Shown: positions 1 to 5,671 of the stretch, in pieces
Numbering within the stretch: position 1 is the stretch's first letter
Layout of the letters: the number at the start of each line of letters is the position of its first letter
Assembly: GCA_005779525.1 (NCBI GenBank)
Contig: SXIZ01000139.1
Location: forward strand, 1 to 15,082
Source: Methylococcaceae bacterium
Lineage (GTDB): Bacteria; Pseudomonadota; Gammaproteobacteria; Methylococcales; Methylomonadaceae
DNA: 15,082 nt
Direction of reading: 5' to 3'
Notes under the pieces: model-generated
Told to the model about the DNA's origin: nothing
The model's database searches: none
Seen by the model: only the letters and a program-made list of their open reading frames with translations
Position numbers and translations under genes: made by a program

Positions 1-2
1 AA

Positions 3-107
3 AATGGGTATTTATTACACTGTTTAGAATGTACCGATAAATTTTTATCTTATTTATCTGATGAAATGTCCAAATTATGCAAACGGCAATTAGAGTTGGA
101 ATCATAG
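3..107 (+). CDS. C-terminal end of an unknown protein (5' end outside window)
   Basis: An open frame enters from the left edge and runs 34 codons to a TAG at 105-107. The residues read NGYLLHCLECTDKF at the start and CKRQLELES at the end. The stretch is AT-rich, moderately charged at its end, and has a CxxC-like pair (HCLEC) that could be chance. It stops 21 bases before the next small gene on the same strand, so the two could be co-transcribed. I do not recognise the family. A random open frame of this length is possible in AT-rich DNA, so this is a weak call. Confidence 0.35.
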   Translation, partial: NGYLLHCLECTDKFLSYLSDEMSKLCKRQLELES

Positions 108-128
108 AAAACTATTTTATATTCAAAT

Positions 129-323
129 ATGAAAACTGAAATTCAAATACTTGACGAAGCCAATCGCTGGCTAAAACAAAAAAATATACAGAGTATTAAT
201 ATACGCAAAATTCATTTTAATAGAATTGCTTTAGAGTGCGAAATTGATAATGGAGCAATACTGCCTAGCGGTGTGCTTTCCAAACTTGAAGAACACCTTA
301 AAGAGTTTGTTAAATCAAGTTAA
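129..323 (+). CDS. Small hypothetical protein, 64 aa
   Basis: This ATG-started frame encodes a soluble, highly charged 64-residue protein. The sequence suggests helix (residues 5-18, ILDEANRWLKQKN), then a possible beta segment (20-40), then a C-terminal amphipathic helix (51-62, LEEHLKEF). There is no signal peptide, membrane span or recognised motif. No clear Shine-Dalgarno sequence precedes the ATG. The gene lies in unusually AT-rich DNA 21 bases after the partial frame that enters the window, and is followed by a hairpin repeat, which fits an acquired or accessory segment. I do not know its function. Its amino-acid composition looks protein-like rather than random, which is the main reason for keeping it. 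Confidence 0.5.
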   Translation: MKTEIQILDEANRWLKQKNIQSINIRKIHFNRIALECEIDNGAILPSGVLSKLEEHLKEFVKSS

Positions 324-364
324 TTATCTCAAAAATTTAATAAGTAAATTCAGAATTTATAGGT

Positions 365-445
365 CCGTAGGTTGGGTTAGCACCGCGTAACCCAACACTC
401 GAAGCTTCGAACGTTGGGTTTCACGTTGTTCTACCCAACCTATGG
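365..445. repeat. Long imperfect inverted repeat (REP/MITE-like hairpin)
   Basis: The left arm at 365-396 begins CCGTAGGTTGGGTTAG. The right arm at 413-445 ends CTACCCAACCTATGG and is its near reverse complement, with further pairing of CCCAAC (391-396) with GTTGGG (413-418). The centre is a perfect 12-base palindrome, TCGAAGCTTCGA (399-410). Elements of the 'TAGGTTGGGTTAG...AACCCAACCTA' kind are known as dispersed non-coding repeats in several proteobacteria and cyanobacteria; that link is from memory. No open frame for a transposase lies inside, so any mobility would need proteins from elsewhere. It could also act as a transcript end between the flanking genes. Confidence 0.75.
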
Positions 446-515
446 GCAAATACCAGCGCCGAAATTATCAATAGCCTCCTAGCACCTATTAAATATTGTC
501 AACAACAACTACCAA

Positions 516-1652
516 CTACCCACTGGTTTTAAATGGCAGCAATGTGGCGCAGTCTTCCCGATAAGCCTCTACGGCTTGCTGCTCTTCAATTAAAAAACGC
601 TGGATCGCTACAGCAAAGCGTTGATCTTGCAGCCAATGGGCGGAGTAGGTGGTGATCGGTTGAAAGCCACGGGCTATTTTATGTTCTCCTTGTGCGCCGG
701 AGTCAAACCTTTGCAGGCCGTGGGTTAGACAATAATCTAGCCCTTGGTAGTAACAGGTTTCGAAATGTAAAAACGGATATTCTGCGTCACAGCCCCAATA
801 GCGGCCATACAGGGTTTGATGGTCGACAAAACATAATGCAGCACCCACGGGAGTGCGTTGTTTGCTTGCGACAATGAGTAATATATTCTCAGGCAGGGTA
901 GCTGCGATTTGTCGAAAAAAAGCTAAATTGAGATAGCCGTCCATGCCATGCTTGGCATAGGTGCTTTGGTAAAATTTATAAAATACTTGCCAATGTTGCT
1001 CTTGGATGGCGGTGCCTGAGAGATGTTCAAATTCTATACCTTGCTCAACGACTAGCCGTCGCTCGCGCAGTAGGGTTTTGCGTTTGCGTGCGGTAAAGTG
1101 ACTGCAAAAGTCTTGAAAATCGCGGTACTGTTGATTAAACCATTGAAACTGCACGCCGCTGCGCAGTAACAGTCCTTGGTTTTGTAAAGCCTGATTTTGC
1201 TGCGGCGTACTGAATAAGCAGTGCCAGGACGAGTAGTGTTGCTCTACGCACTGCTGTTGGAGATGCGAGATCAGCTCAGCGAGCACCGAATGATTGTCTG
1301 CGCCCGCTTTGATAAGTATGCGTTGGCCGATACAAGGTGTAAACGGAACCGCGGTCAGCAATTTAGGGTAATACTCTAAGCCATGATGACGATAGGCCAT
1401 CGCCCACTGCTGATCAAACACAAATTCTCCGCGTGAATGCATTTTTAAATACAGTGGGCAGGCTGCAATCAGTTCCTGGTCGGCATACAGCAGTAAATGT
1501 TGTGGATGCCAACCCGTCTTAGGTGATACCGAACCACTTTGTTCTAGGGCGGATAGAAATTCATGCCGCAGAAAAGGATAATCCGTGCCCGCCAGATGAT
1601 TCCACTCGCTTGCGGCAATGTCGGTGATACTGCTAAGTTGTTGCACACGCAT
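516..1652 (-). CDS. GNAT-like acyltransferase, COG3146/DUF482 family
   Basis: This is a 378-residue cytosolic protein whose segments match the DUF482 ('peptidogalycan biosynthesis/recognition') family, a double-GNAT-fold group related to FemAB-type acyltransferases. The family-like stretches are FDQQWAMAYRHHGLEYYPKL (about 79-98), a basic RKRKTLLRERR segment in the middle, and near the C-terminus the FDSGAQGEHKIARGF block (about 317-331), which is the most conserved part. The length is usual for the family. The substrate is not established. The ATG at 1652 has only a weak upstream purine run. The gene follows the ImmA-like gene on the same strand after 95 bases, so the two may share a transcript. 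No signal peptide or membrane span is visible. Confidence 0.88.
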   Translation of the reverse strand: MRVQQLSSITDIAASEWNHLAGTDYPFLRHEFLSALEQSGSVSPKTGWHPQHLLLYADQELIAACPLYLKMHSRGEFVFDQQWAMAYRHHGLEYYPKLLTAVPFTPCIGQRILIKAGADNHSVLAELISHLQQQCVEQHYSSWHCLFSTPQQNQALQNQGLLLRSGVQFQWFNQQYRDFQDFCSHFTARKRKTLLRERRLVVEQGIEFEHLSGTAIQEQHWQVFYKFYQSTYAKHGMDGYLNLAFFRQIAATLPENILLIVASKQRTPVGAALCFVDHQTLYGRYWGCDAEYPFLHFETCYYQGLDYCLTHGLQRFDSGAQGEHKIARGFQPITTYSAHWLQDQRFAVAIQRFLIEEQQAVEAYREDCATLLPFKTSG

Positions 1653-1747
1653 AAGATCGTCTCGGTAAAGCCTGCTGGCAAGATCTGCATCAACCCAGTG
1701 GTTTAGCTGTCTGCCAGCTGATACACCCGATGTCGTTTACAGCGGTC

Positions 1748-2719
1748 TTAGTTTAAAGCTAAAAACTCATCTAAGGTTAAATCCAATAATTTCGCGGCAT
1801 CCTTCTCGGTCAGATAATTTTCGGATAATCCGCGATATAACAAGCGTAAAAATAAGACTGAAGTCTGATGTTTTTCAAGTTTATGGCTTTTATTGCCCGC
1901 ATGATACGGCGAGGATTGATGATAGATGCACAGTTCTTCATGTAAGATCTTGGCATTTTTTGCCCGCCATAATAAATATTGGCTATTGATTCCAAACAAA
2001 CCATGTAAAAAATCCAACTCGCGTGGGTCAATATTGCTGCGTTTATCGCCTAGGTAGCGTCTTAATAAATCATTAGGTAATAAAAATGCCGTGGCAAAAT
2101 AATGATCCCAGTGCTCATCGAGTAACTTTTTTCTGCGATCTTCAGATTCTGGCAAGTGTTGTTCTGGATTGCTTCTGCGGTCACAGGGGATGCGAGCCAT
2201 CACGTCTTTTAAATCGCGCGTGATGCGATCGTGCAATAAAATGCGGCCGAGTTCTTGTGCTAGATGATATTGTTGGCTTTCTAGCGTCAAGCGATGATCA
2301 ACAATAATAAACGGCGTGCCTACTGAGTCGCTGATGCCTTCACCCTGAAGATAATATCTGCCATTAATTGAACTTAAAGCCGCATGGGGATGAATTTCGC
2401 AGACCACTACCAAAATTCCTTGATATTGCAACACTTCATCCACCTGATGAATAATGGTATGCGAGCCTAAATCCCAGGCACTGCGGATATCGTTCGCTAA
2501 TTTTTCGATGTCTTCAAAGGTCCCAACAGGCACGGGTGACAAGGATTCGGAATCAAAGCTTTTAACCGGACAGTCAGGAAAGGCTTGTAACAGGCTATGC
2601 CAGCGTTTTGCCTCATGTTCGACCACTTTATTTAAAGCGAGTTGAATACTATCAGGCAGTACTCGGTATACTTCGTGATAGTGGGTGCTAATATGAAAAT
2701 TATCAAAATCTACATGCAT
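1748..2719 (-). CDS. ImmA/IrrE-type protein with degenerate metallopeptidase site
   Basis: This 323-residue protein carries the ImmA/IrrE (COG2856-like) signature. A lead-in helix, DIEKLANDIRSAWDLG (about 71-86), and QVDEVLQYQGILVV precede the catalytic region, which is followed by a FATAFLLP block matching the family's 'FAAALLMP'. The usual AHELGHLLLH zinc motif reads AQELGRILLH here (codons CAA and CGC replace both histidines), so hydrolytic activity is doubtful. Related proteins often begin with an XRE helix-turn-helix. The N-terminal ~65 residues here show no clear one. The start fits an AAGG six bases upstream of the ATG. The gene is divergent from the CBS gene, and an inverted repeat sits against its likely -10 element. 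Its role is unknown; a non-enzymatic regulator or binding partner is possible. Confidence 0.85.
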   Translation of the reverse strand: MHVDFDNFHISTHYHEVYRVLPDSIQLALNKVVEHEAKRWHSLLQAFPDCPVKSFDSESLSPVPVGTFEDIEKLANDIRSAWDLGSHTIIHQVDEVLQYQGILVVVCEIHPHAALSSINGRYYLQGEGISDSVGTPFIIVDHRLTLESQQYHLAQELGRILLHDRITRDLKDVMARIPCDRRSNPEQHLPESEDRRKKLLDEHWDHYFATAFLLPNDLLRRYLGDKRSNIDPRELDFLHGLFGINSQYLLWRAKNAKILHEELCIYHQSSPYHAGNKSHKLEKHQTSVLFLRLLYRGLSENYLTEKDAAKLLDLTLDEFLALN

Positions 2720-2762
2720 AAAATACCTTGAACGGTGAATAGGGTGTGAAACGTCGCGTTTG

Positions 2763-2787
2763 ATTATGATACCAACGAATTTGGTAT
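2763..2787 (-). promoter_or_regulatory. Inverted-repeat operator next to a -10 element of the ImmA-like gene
   Basis: ATACCAA (2769-2775), five spacer bases, then TTGGTAT (2781-2787) form a perfect 7-base dyad. Directly next to it, 2763-2768 reads CATAAT on the minus strand, a fair -10 box 44 bases before the ImmA-like start codon. A repressor bound to the dyad would cover the promoter spacer. The dyad is seen in the sequence; its use as an operator is inferred. Confidence 0.45.
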
Positions 2788-2815
2788 TCTATGAAGTGAT
2801 CATTGACTTAATCTT

Positions 2816-2850
2816 AGCGCAGTGTAGCTTTACTGTGGCGCTTTAATTTT
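2816..2850 (+). terminator. Terminator-like hairpin in the divergent intergenic region
   Basis: AGCGCAGT (2816-2823) pairs with ACT plus GCGCT (2832-2834, 2838-2842), leaving a 3-base bulge. TTAATTTT follows. On the plus strand this looks like an intrinsic terminator or leader hairpin, but no plus-strand gene precedes it within the intergenic region. It may end a short transcript or be chance. Confidence 0.3.
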
Positions 2851-2861
2851 CTGCTGCAACG

Positions 2862-2888
2862 TTGCTCAAAAGATACGACTTGTATAAA
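2862..2888 (+). promoter_or_regulatory. Candidate promoter of the CBS-domain gene
   Basis: TATAAA at 2883-2888 is a good -10 box. TTGCTC at 2862-2867 is a partial -35 with a short 15-base spacer. A start near 2895 would give a leader of about 50 bases before the ATG at 2945. Confidence 0.35.
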
Positions 2889-2944
2889 TTGTGAAATTTC
2901 CTTATTGTGTCTATGTTTTTTTAGTTTTTTAGGATGTATTGCAT

Positions 2945-3349
2945 ATGCGCGTTGCAGAAATTATGAGTCACAAAGTCCATACGGTTAACCAACATGAAAA
3001 TATCAGCCGAGTCATGTATTTGATGAATTACGAAAAAATTCGCCATTTGCCAGTCGTGGAAAAAGGTCGCATCGTTGGTATCGTCTCTGATCGCGACCTC
3101 TACAAAGCATTGGGCACTCGTGAACATACTCTAGAGGTTGAGAGCGAAGAGCAATTGCACTCAAGTAACCGTGTGCAAAATATCATGCGTCGGGGGGTGG
3201 TGACCACTACGCCCGAGGCTTCGGTCTCAGAAGCAGCTGATCTTATGGCAGGACATAAAATTGGTGCTTTACCCGTCGTGGTTGATAATAAACTGGTAGG
3301 CATTGTATCGGCAGTTGATATTCTCAAACTGATGGCAAAGCAGGCTTAA
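2945..3349 (+). CDS. Tandem CBS-domain protein, 134 aa
   Basis: The protein is almost entirely two CBS motifs, which together form a Bateman module that binds adenine nucleotides. CBS1 covers about residues 1-56 (VAEIMSHKVHTV ... LPVVEKGRIVGIVSDRDLYK). CBS2 covers about 77-133 (VQNIMRRGVVTTTPEASVSE ... LPVVVDNKLVGIVSAVDILK). No catalytic or DNA-binding domain is attached, so it probably regulates a partner or senses energy state. The partner cannot be read from the context. I chose the ATG at 2945 because AGGA (2931-2934) lies 10 bases upstream; a TTG two codons earlier (2939) would leave only 4. The gene converges on the PilZ gene with 7 bases between stop codons, where TTAATC-TGA-GATTAA forms a small dyad. 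Confidence 0.92.
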   Translation: MRVAEIMSHKVHTVNQHENISRVMYLMNYEKIRHLPVVEKGRIVGIVSDRDLYKALGTREHTLEVESEEQLHSSNRVQNIMRRGVVTTTPEASVSEAADLMAGHKIGALPVVVDNKLVGIVSAVDILKLMAKQA

Positions 3350-3356
3350 TCTGAGA

Positions 3357-3641
3357 TTAAACAAATTGCACGCCCATTTGATCTAGGGCAGCAACCCGGC
3401 GAACTACGACTTTTTTAATCGGAGCTTCGGGAAAATCCATAGACTGCACTTCGAGTACATCGCCAATAGCGGGTAACGGATCCAAGGTACATTTGATCAA
3501 CAGCCCGCCATCGGATAGATTCAACGTGTGTCCAATAATGGATTCTTTGGCTTGTCGAATCAGTTTAACGACAGCATGATGGTATAAGCGATCATGCTGT
3601 CTACGATCTTCACCGTCTAATGCAGAGGTATAAATTTTCAT
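3357..3641 (-). CDS. Single-domain PilZ protein (cyclic-di-GMP binding), 94 aa
   Basis: PilZ domains bind cyclic-di-GMP through an RxxxR motif and a D/NxSxxG motif. Both are present: R14-QHD-R18 and N41-L-S43-DG-G46, so ligand binding is likely intact. The domain fills the whole protein, so its output must come through a partner such as a motility, pilus or exopolysaccharide component, none of which is in the window. I chose the ATG at 3641 because an AGGAG lies 8 bases upstream and because a strong promoter (-10 at 3682-3687) would place the transcript start near 3675. That excludes the longer frame starting at 3677. Confidence 0.92.
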   Translation of the reverse strand: MKIYTSALDGEDRRQHDRLYHHAVVKLIRQAKESIIGHTLNLSDGGLLIKCTLDPLPAIGDVLEVQSMDFPEAPIKKVVVRRVAALDQMGVQFV

Positions 3642-3681
3642 ACGCTGTACTCCTAAGTTAATCTTAAATGCTTTCACACAA

Positions 3682-3711
3682 ATTATAGCGGGTATTTACA
3701 ATTTCGGGCAA
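3682..3711 (-). promoter_or_regulatory. Sigma70-type promoter of the PilZ gene
   Basis: On the minus strand, 3711-3706 reads TTGCCC and 3687-3682 reads TATAAT (perfect consensus), with an 18-base spacer. The predicted transcript start near 3675 leaves about 34 bases of leader. It lies between the Crp/Fnr gene and the PilZ gene, so the PilZ gene can be transcribed on its own. Confidence 0.6.
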
Positions 3712-3740
3712 AGCTCACATTTTTGACTGTAATCTTAGGT

Positions 3741-4418
3741 TTACTTTAAAGCTTTATCACTGCGACTCAGTTCATACAGCGCTGCTGAATTCATAATTTC
3801 TATGCTGCCGCGAGTTATTTTAATCCAGCCATAGGTTTCAAAGCGTTTCAAATGTCTGGAGACGACTTCGCGCGCAGAGCCTAATTCTGCCGCTAATTCT
3901 TGGTGGGTTTTATGAATAATGGGGGTATTTAACGTCAATAATAATTGGCTTAAACGCATATCAATGGGATTAAATACTATCGATTCTATACGTTGAATCA
4001 CATGCGATAAGCGCGTTGCAAAATTTTTAAAGACAAATTCCCGAAAAAACGCGGATTGTTCCATGCCACGATAAAAAGCCTGAGCAGGTAACGCAAACGC
4101 TTTAACTTCGGCTTCTGTTACTCCTTCCGCCGGATAGCGATCACCACTGAGTAGGCACGAGGTCGTCAGCACACAAGAGTCCCCCGGGTGCACATGATAT
4201 AAGAGCATTTCTCGCCCTTGATCTGAAATCAATTGGGTTTTGACACTTCCTTCCACCACTAATAAATACTTCTCACATTGGCTGCCGGGGTAAAAAAGTT
4301 GCTGATGTGCAGGCACCTTGACCAAACTAGCGGCATCCATTAAAGCTTGCAACATAGGCTCTTTCGCGGCGATAAATTGTGGGAAAGTGGCTTCCCATAA
4401 ACTTTGATGACTGATCAT
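3741..4418 (-). CDS. Crp/Fnr-family transcriptional regulator, 225 aa
   Basis: The N-terminal half is a cyclic-nucleotide-binding-type beta roll (about residues 30-115: LFYPGSQCEKYLLVVEGSVK). A dimerisation helix follows (about 120-148), then a winged helix-turn-helix (about 168-208). The recognition helix SAREVVSRHLKRF has R183, E184, S187 and R188, so it carries the CRP-type RE-xxx-R and also the FNR-type E-xx-SR contacts. There is no N-terminal four-cysteine cluster, so this is not a classical iron-sulphur FNR. Three cysteines occur, C48, C82 and C88, the last two in GDSCVLTTSCLLSG. They could be redox or persulfide sensors, which is inference. The ATG at 4418 has no clear Shine-Dalgarno. 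The gene diverges from the 71-aa membrane protein gene and lies upstream of the cyd-sqr cluster, so control of these genes is plausible. Confidence 0.92.
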   Translation of the reverse strand: MISHQSLWEATFPQFIAAKEPMLQALMDAASLVKVPAHQQLFYPGSQCEKYLLVVEGSVKTQLISDQGREMLLYHVHPGDSCVLTTSCLLSGDRYPAEGVTEAEVKAFALPAQAFYRGMEQSAFFREFVFKNFATRLSHVIQRIESIVFNPIDMRLSQLLLTLNTPIIHKTHQELAAELGSAREVVSRHLKRFETYGWIKITRGSIEIMNSAALYELSRSDKALK

Positions 4419-4553
4419 GGTGTTTGCGTTGTTAGGAATGATTAATAAATTTCAGTGCCATAGCAAACATCTGCAAGCTATTCAGCACCTTGTGCGCTAT
4501 CCATTACTTACGTTCTAGTGAATATGACCGTTTGCAATTAATTTTTGTGCGGG

Positions 4554-4596
4554 TGTGACTTGGTTACATACCCGGCGCCTATCGCTAGCTTATGAT
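4554..4596 (+). promoter_or_regulatory. Candidate Crp/Fnr-dependent promoter for the 71-aa membrane protein
   Basis: TGTGAC (4554-4559), three bases, then GTTACA (4563-4568) form a dyad with 5 of 6 paired positions. A good -10 box, TATGAT, lies at 4591-4596, but no -35 box is visible. With a start near 4603 the dyad centre (4561) falls at about -42, the usual place for a class II Crp/Fnr activator. Compared with the CRP consensus the half-sites are one base too close, so the assignment is tentative. Confidence 0.4.
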
Positions 4597-4664
4597 GCAC
4601 TCGACTTAACAAAACGGCAATTAGTTGCCATTGTGAAATTCTAACCAAACGTTGGAGAGCACCC

Positions 4665-4880
4665 ATGCTAGATTTTATCTTAAGTATTTTTTCTACTATT
4701 TTTCAAATGAATATGCGTAATCATCACGATATTCCGTTTGCAATGCCGTTATTAATGGCGGCCATTACAGGTTATATCATTGGTTTCGTAATTCTATCGT
4801 GGATTATGCGGGAACACGAAGAACGCAAATTAAAAGAAACTGCAATTGCAGCACAGGATGACTCGCATTCCAATATTTAG
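4665..4880 (+). CDS. Small single-span membrane protein, 71 aa, unknown function
   Basis: The ATG is preceded by GGAG with 7 bases of spacing, a convincing start. The protein has a hydrophobic N-terminal helix (1-15, MLDFILSIFSTIFQM) and a short polar link with adjacent histidines (NHHD, 19-22). One transmembrane span follows (about 27-47, including AAITGYIIGFVILSWIM), then a charged, probably cytoplasmic tail (REHEERKLKETA). I do not recognise the family. It is the first gene divergent from the Crp/Fnr regulator and has the best candidate regulated promoter in the window. It may therefore be a small accessory or stress protein under that regulator. A 183-base AT-rich gap separates it from the psiE-like gene. 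Confidence 0.8.
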   Translation: MLDFILSIFSTIFQMNMRNHHDIPFAMPLLMAAITGYIIGFVILSWIMREHEERKLKETAIAAQDDSHSNI

Positions 4881-5008
4881 CTGTGTTGGCTGAGGATATG
4901 CGGTGACGATTATTTTTTAAAAAATTAGTATTTCAATATAGTCTAATATTAATTATCATAATATAAGATTAAAAATTATTTTTTTATTTGAAAAATGCAT
5001 AGATTACA

Positions 5009-5024
5009 AATGAAAATTTTCATT
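5009..5024. promoter_or_regulatory. Perfect 16-base palindrome upstream of the psiE-like gene
   Basis: AATGAAAATTTTCATT is a perfect palindrome 40 bases before the psiE-like start, in an AT-rich stretch containing several -10-like sequences. The symmetry suggests a dimeric repressor site. It resembles the A/T-rich half-sites of Fur-type boxes only loosely, and I would not name the regulator. Confidence 0.35.
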
Positions 5025-5063
5025 GTGCTTGCTGAAAAGCATTGGCGCAATATAGCGGTGTAG

Positions 5064-5498
5064 GTGATGTGGGCTAGTGATCGCCGAGTGCAACAAATTC
5101 ATGAGTTTCAGGAGGCCAGTAAGGCATGGATCGATGCGGTAGGAAATTTACTGATAGAGTTTTTCCATGCTTTGGCATTATTTGTTATGGGCGGCAGCAT
5201 AGTTTGGTCCGCAATTGTGGCTTACACAGGCATGATTGCTCAGGGTCATGCCTCCATAGGCGACATTCTGCTGTTATTTATCTATTTAGAACTCGGGGCA
5301 ATGGTAGGTATTTATTTTAAAACCAATGTGATGCCCGTACGCTGCATTATTTACATTGCGATCACTGCTTTATCGCGTTTATTGATTGCCGATACCCAAG
5401 CGCATCATGAAGCTGGTTTAGGCATTTTGATGGTTTCGGGGGCAATTTTACTATTAGCACTGTCCACGCGACTCCTTATGTATGAAGTCAGTAAGTGA
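5064..5498 (+). CDS. PsiE-family (phosphate-starvation-inducible type) membrane protein, 144 aa
   Basis: This is a four-span inner-membrane protein with spans at about 25-52, 64-84, 90-108 and 116-140. The segment LLLFIYLELGAMVGIYFK (70-87), followed by PVRCIIYIAITALSRLLI (91-108), is the family signature of PsiE. The length matches the family. In E. coli PsiE is linked to phosphate starvation by regulation only, and its molecular role is unknown. Here no Pho genes are nearby; the neighbours are respiratory, so a different physiological link is likely. The start is uncertain by one codon: GTG at 5064 or ATG at 5067, both with a poor Shine-Dalgarno. A long gap (173 bases) separates it from cydP, so it is probably not in the same tight operon. 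Confidence 0.85.
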   Translation: MMWASDRRVQQIHEFQEASKAWIDAVGNLLIEFFHALALFVMGGSIVWSAIVAYTGMIAQGHASIGDILLLFIYLELGAMVGIYFKTNVMPVRCIIYIAITALSRLLIADTQAHHEAGLGILMVSGAILLLALSTRLLMYEVSK

Positions 5499-5560
5499 TT
5501 ATGCAATTGCTCTAAACAGCGCATGGCAGGCAATTAATTACATAGAGTGATAAGTAAATC

Positions 5561-5582
5561 CCTCTCGGGGGTAACCCAGAGG
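5561..5582 (+). other. Bulged hairpin in the putative leader of the cyd-sqr cluster
   Basis: CCTCT (5561-5565) pairs with AGAGG (5578-5582). Inside, GGG (5569-5571) pairs with CCC (5575-5577) around a TAA loop, leaving a 3-base bulge. It lies about 90 bases before cydP. No uridine tract follows directly, so it is a poor terminator and may be a leader structure or a weak end for the psiE-like transcript. Confidence 0.35.
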
Positions 5583-5671
5583 CGTAATAGTTTTAAGCAG
5601 GTGGCGCAAAGGCAGGTTGCAGGATTGAGCTCAAGTCGCTACAGGGATCAAGTAATACTCAGGGGAGTGCA

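Noticed and set aside
80..93. AAACGGCAATTAG shared with 4612-4624
   Set aside because: A 13-base match between an AT-rich coding tail and a leader, with no matching flanks; most likely chance.
3346..3360. Bidirectional terminator between the CBS and PilZ genes
   Set aside because: TTAATC-TGA-GATTAA is a clean dyad, but the 6-base A/T-rich stem has a 3-base loop and no T run; too weak to call.
4554..4568. Classical FNR box (TTGAT-N4-ATCAA) upstream of the cyd region
   Set aside because: No such sequence occurs in the intergenic regions; only the TGTGAC/GTTACA dyad was kept, as a tentative Crp/Fnr-type site.
4616..4629. GGCAA-TTAG-TTGCC hairpin in the leader of the 71-aa protein gene
   Set aside because: Five pairs and a small loop; such structures are common and nothing else supports a role.
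5590..5625. Possible cyclic-di-GMP (GEMM) riboswitch before cydP
   Set aside because: Only a GCGCAAAGGC word resembles the riboswitch core. The paired helices and second conserved block cannot be placed in the flanking sequence.
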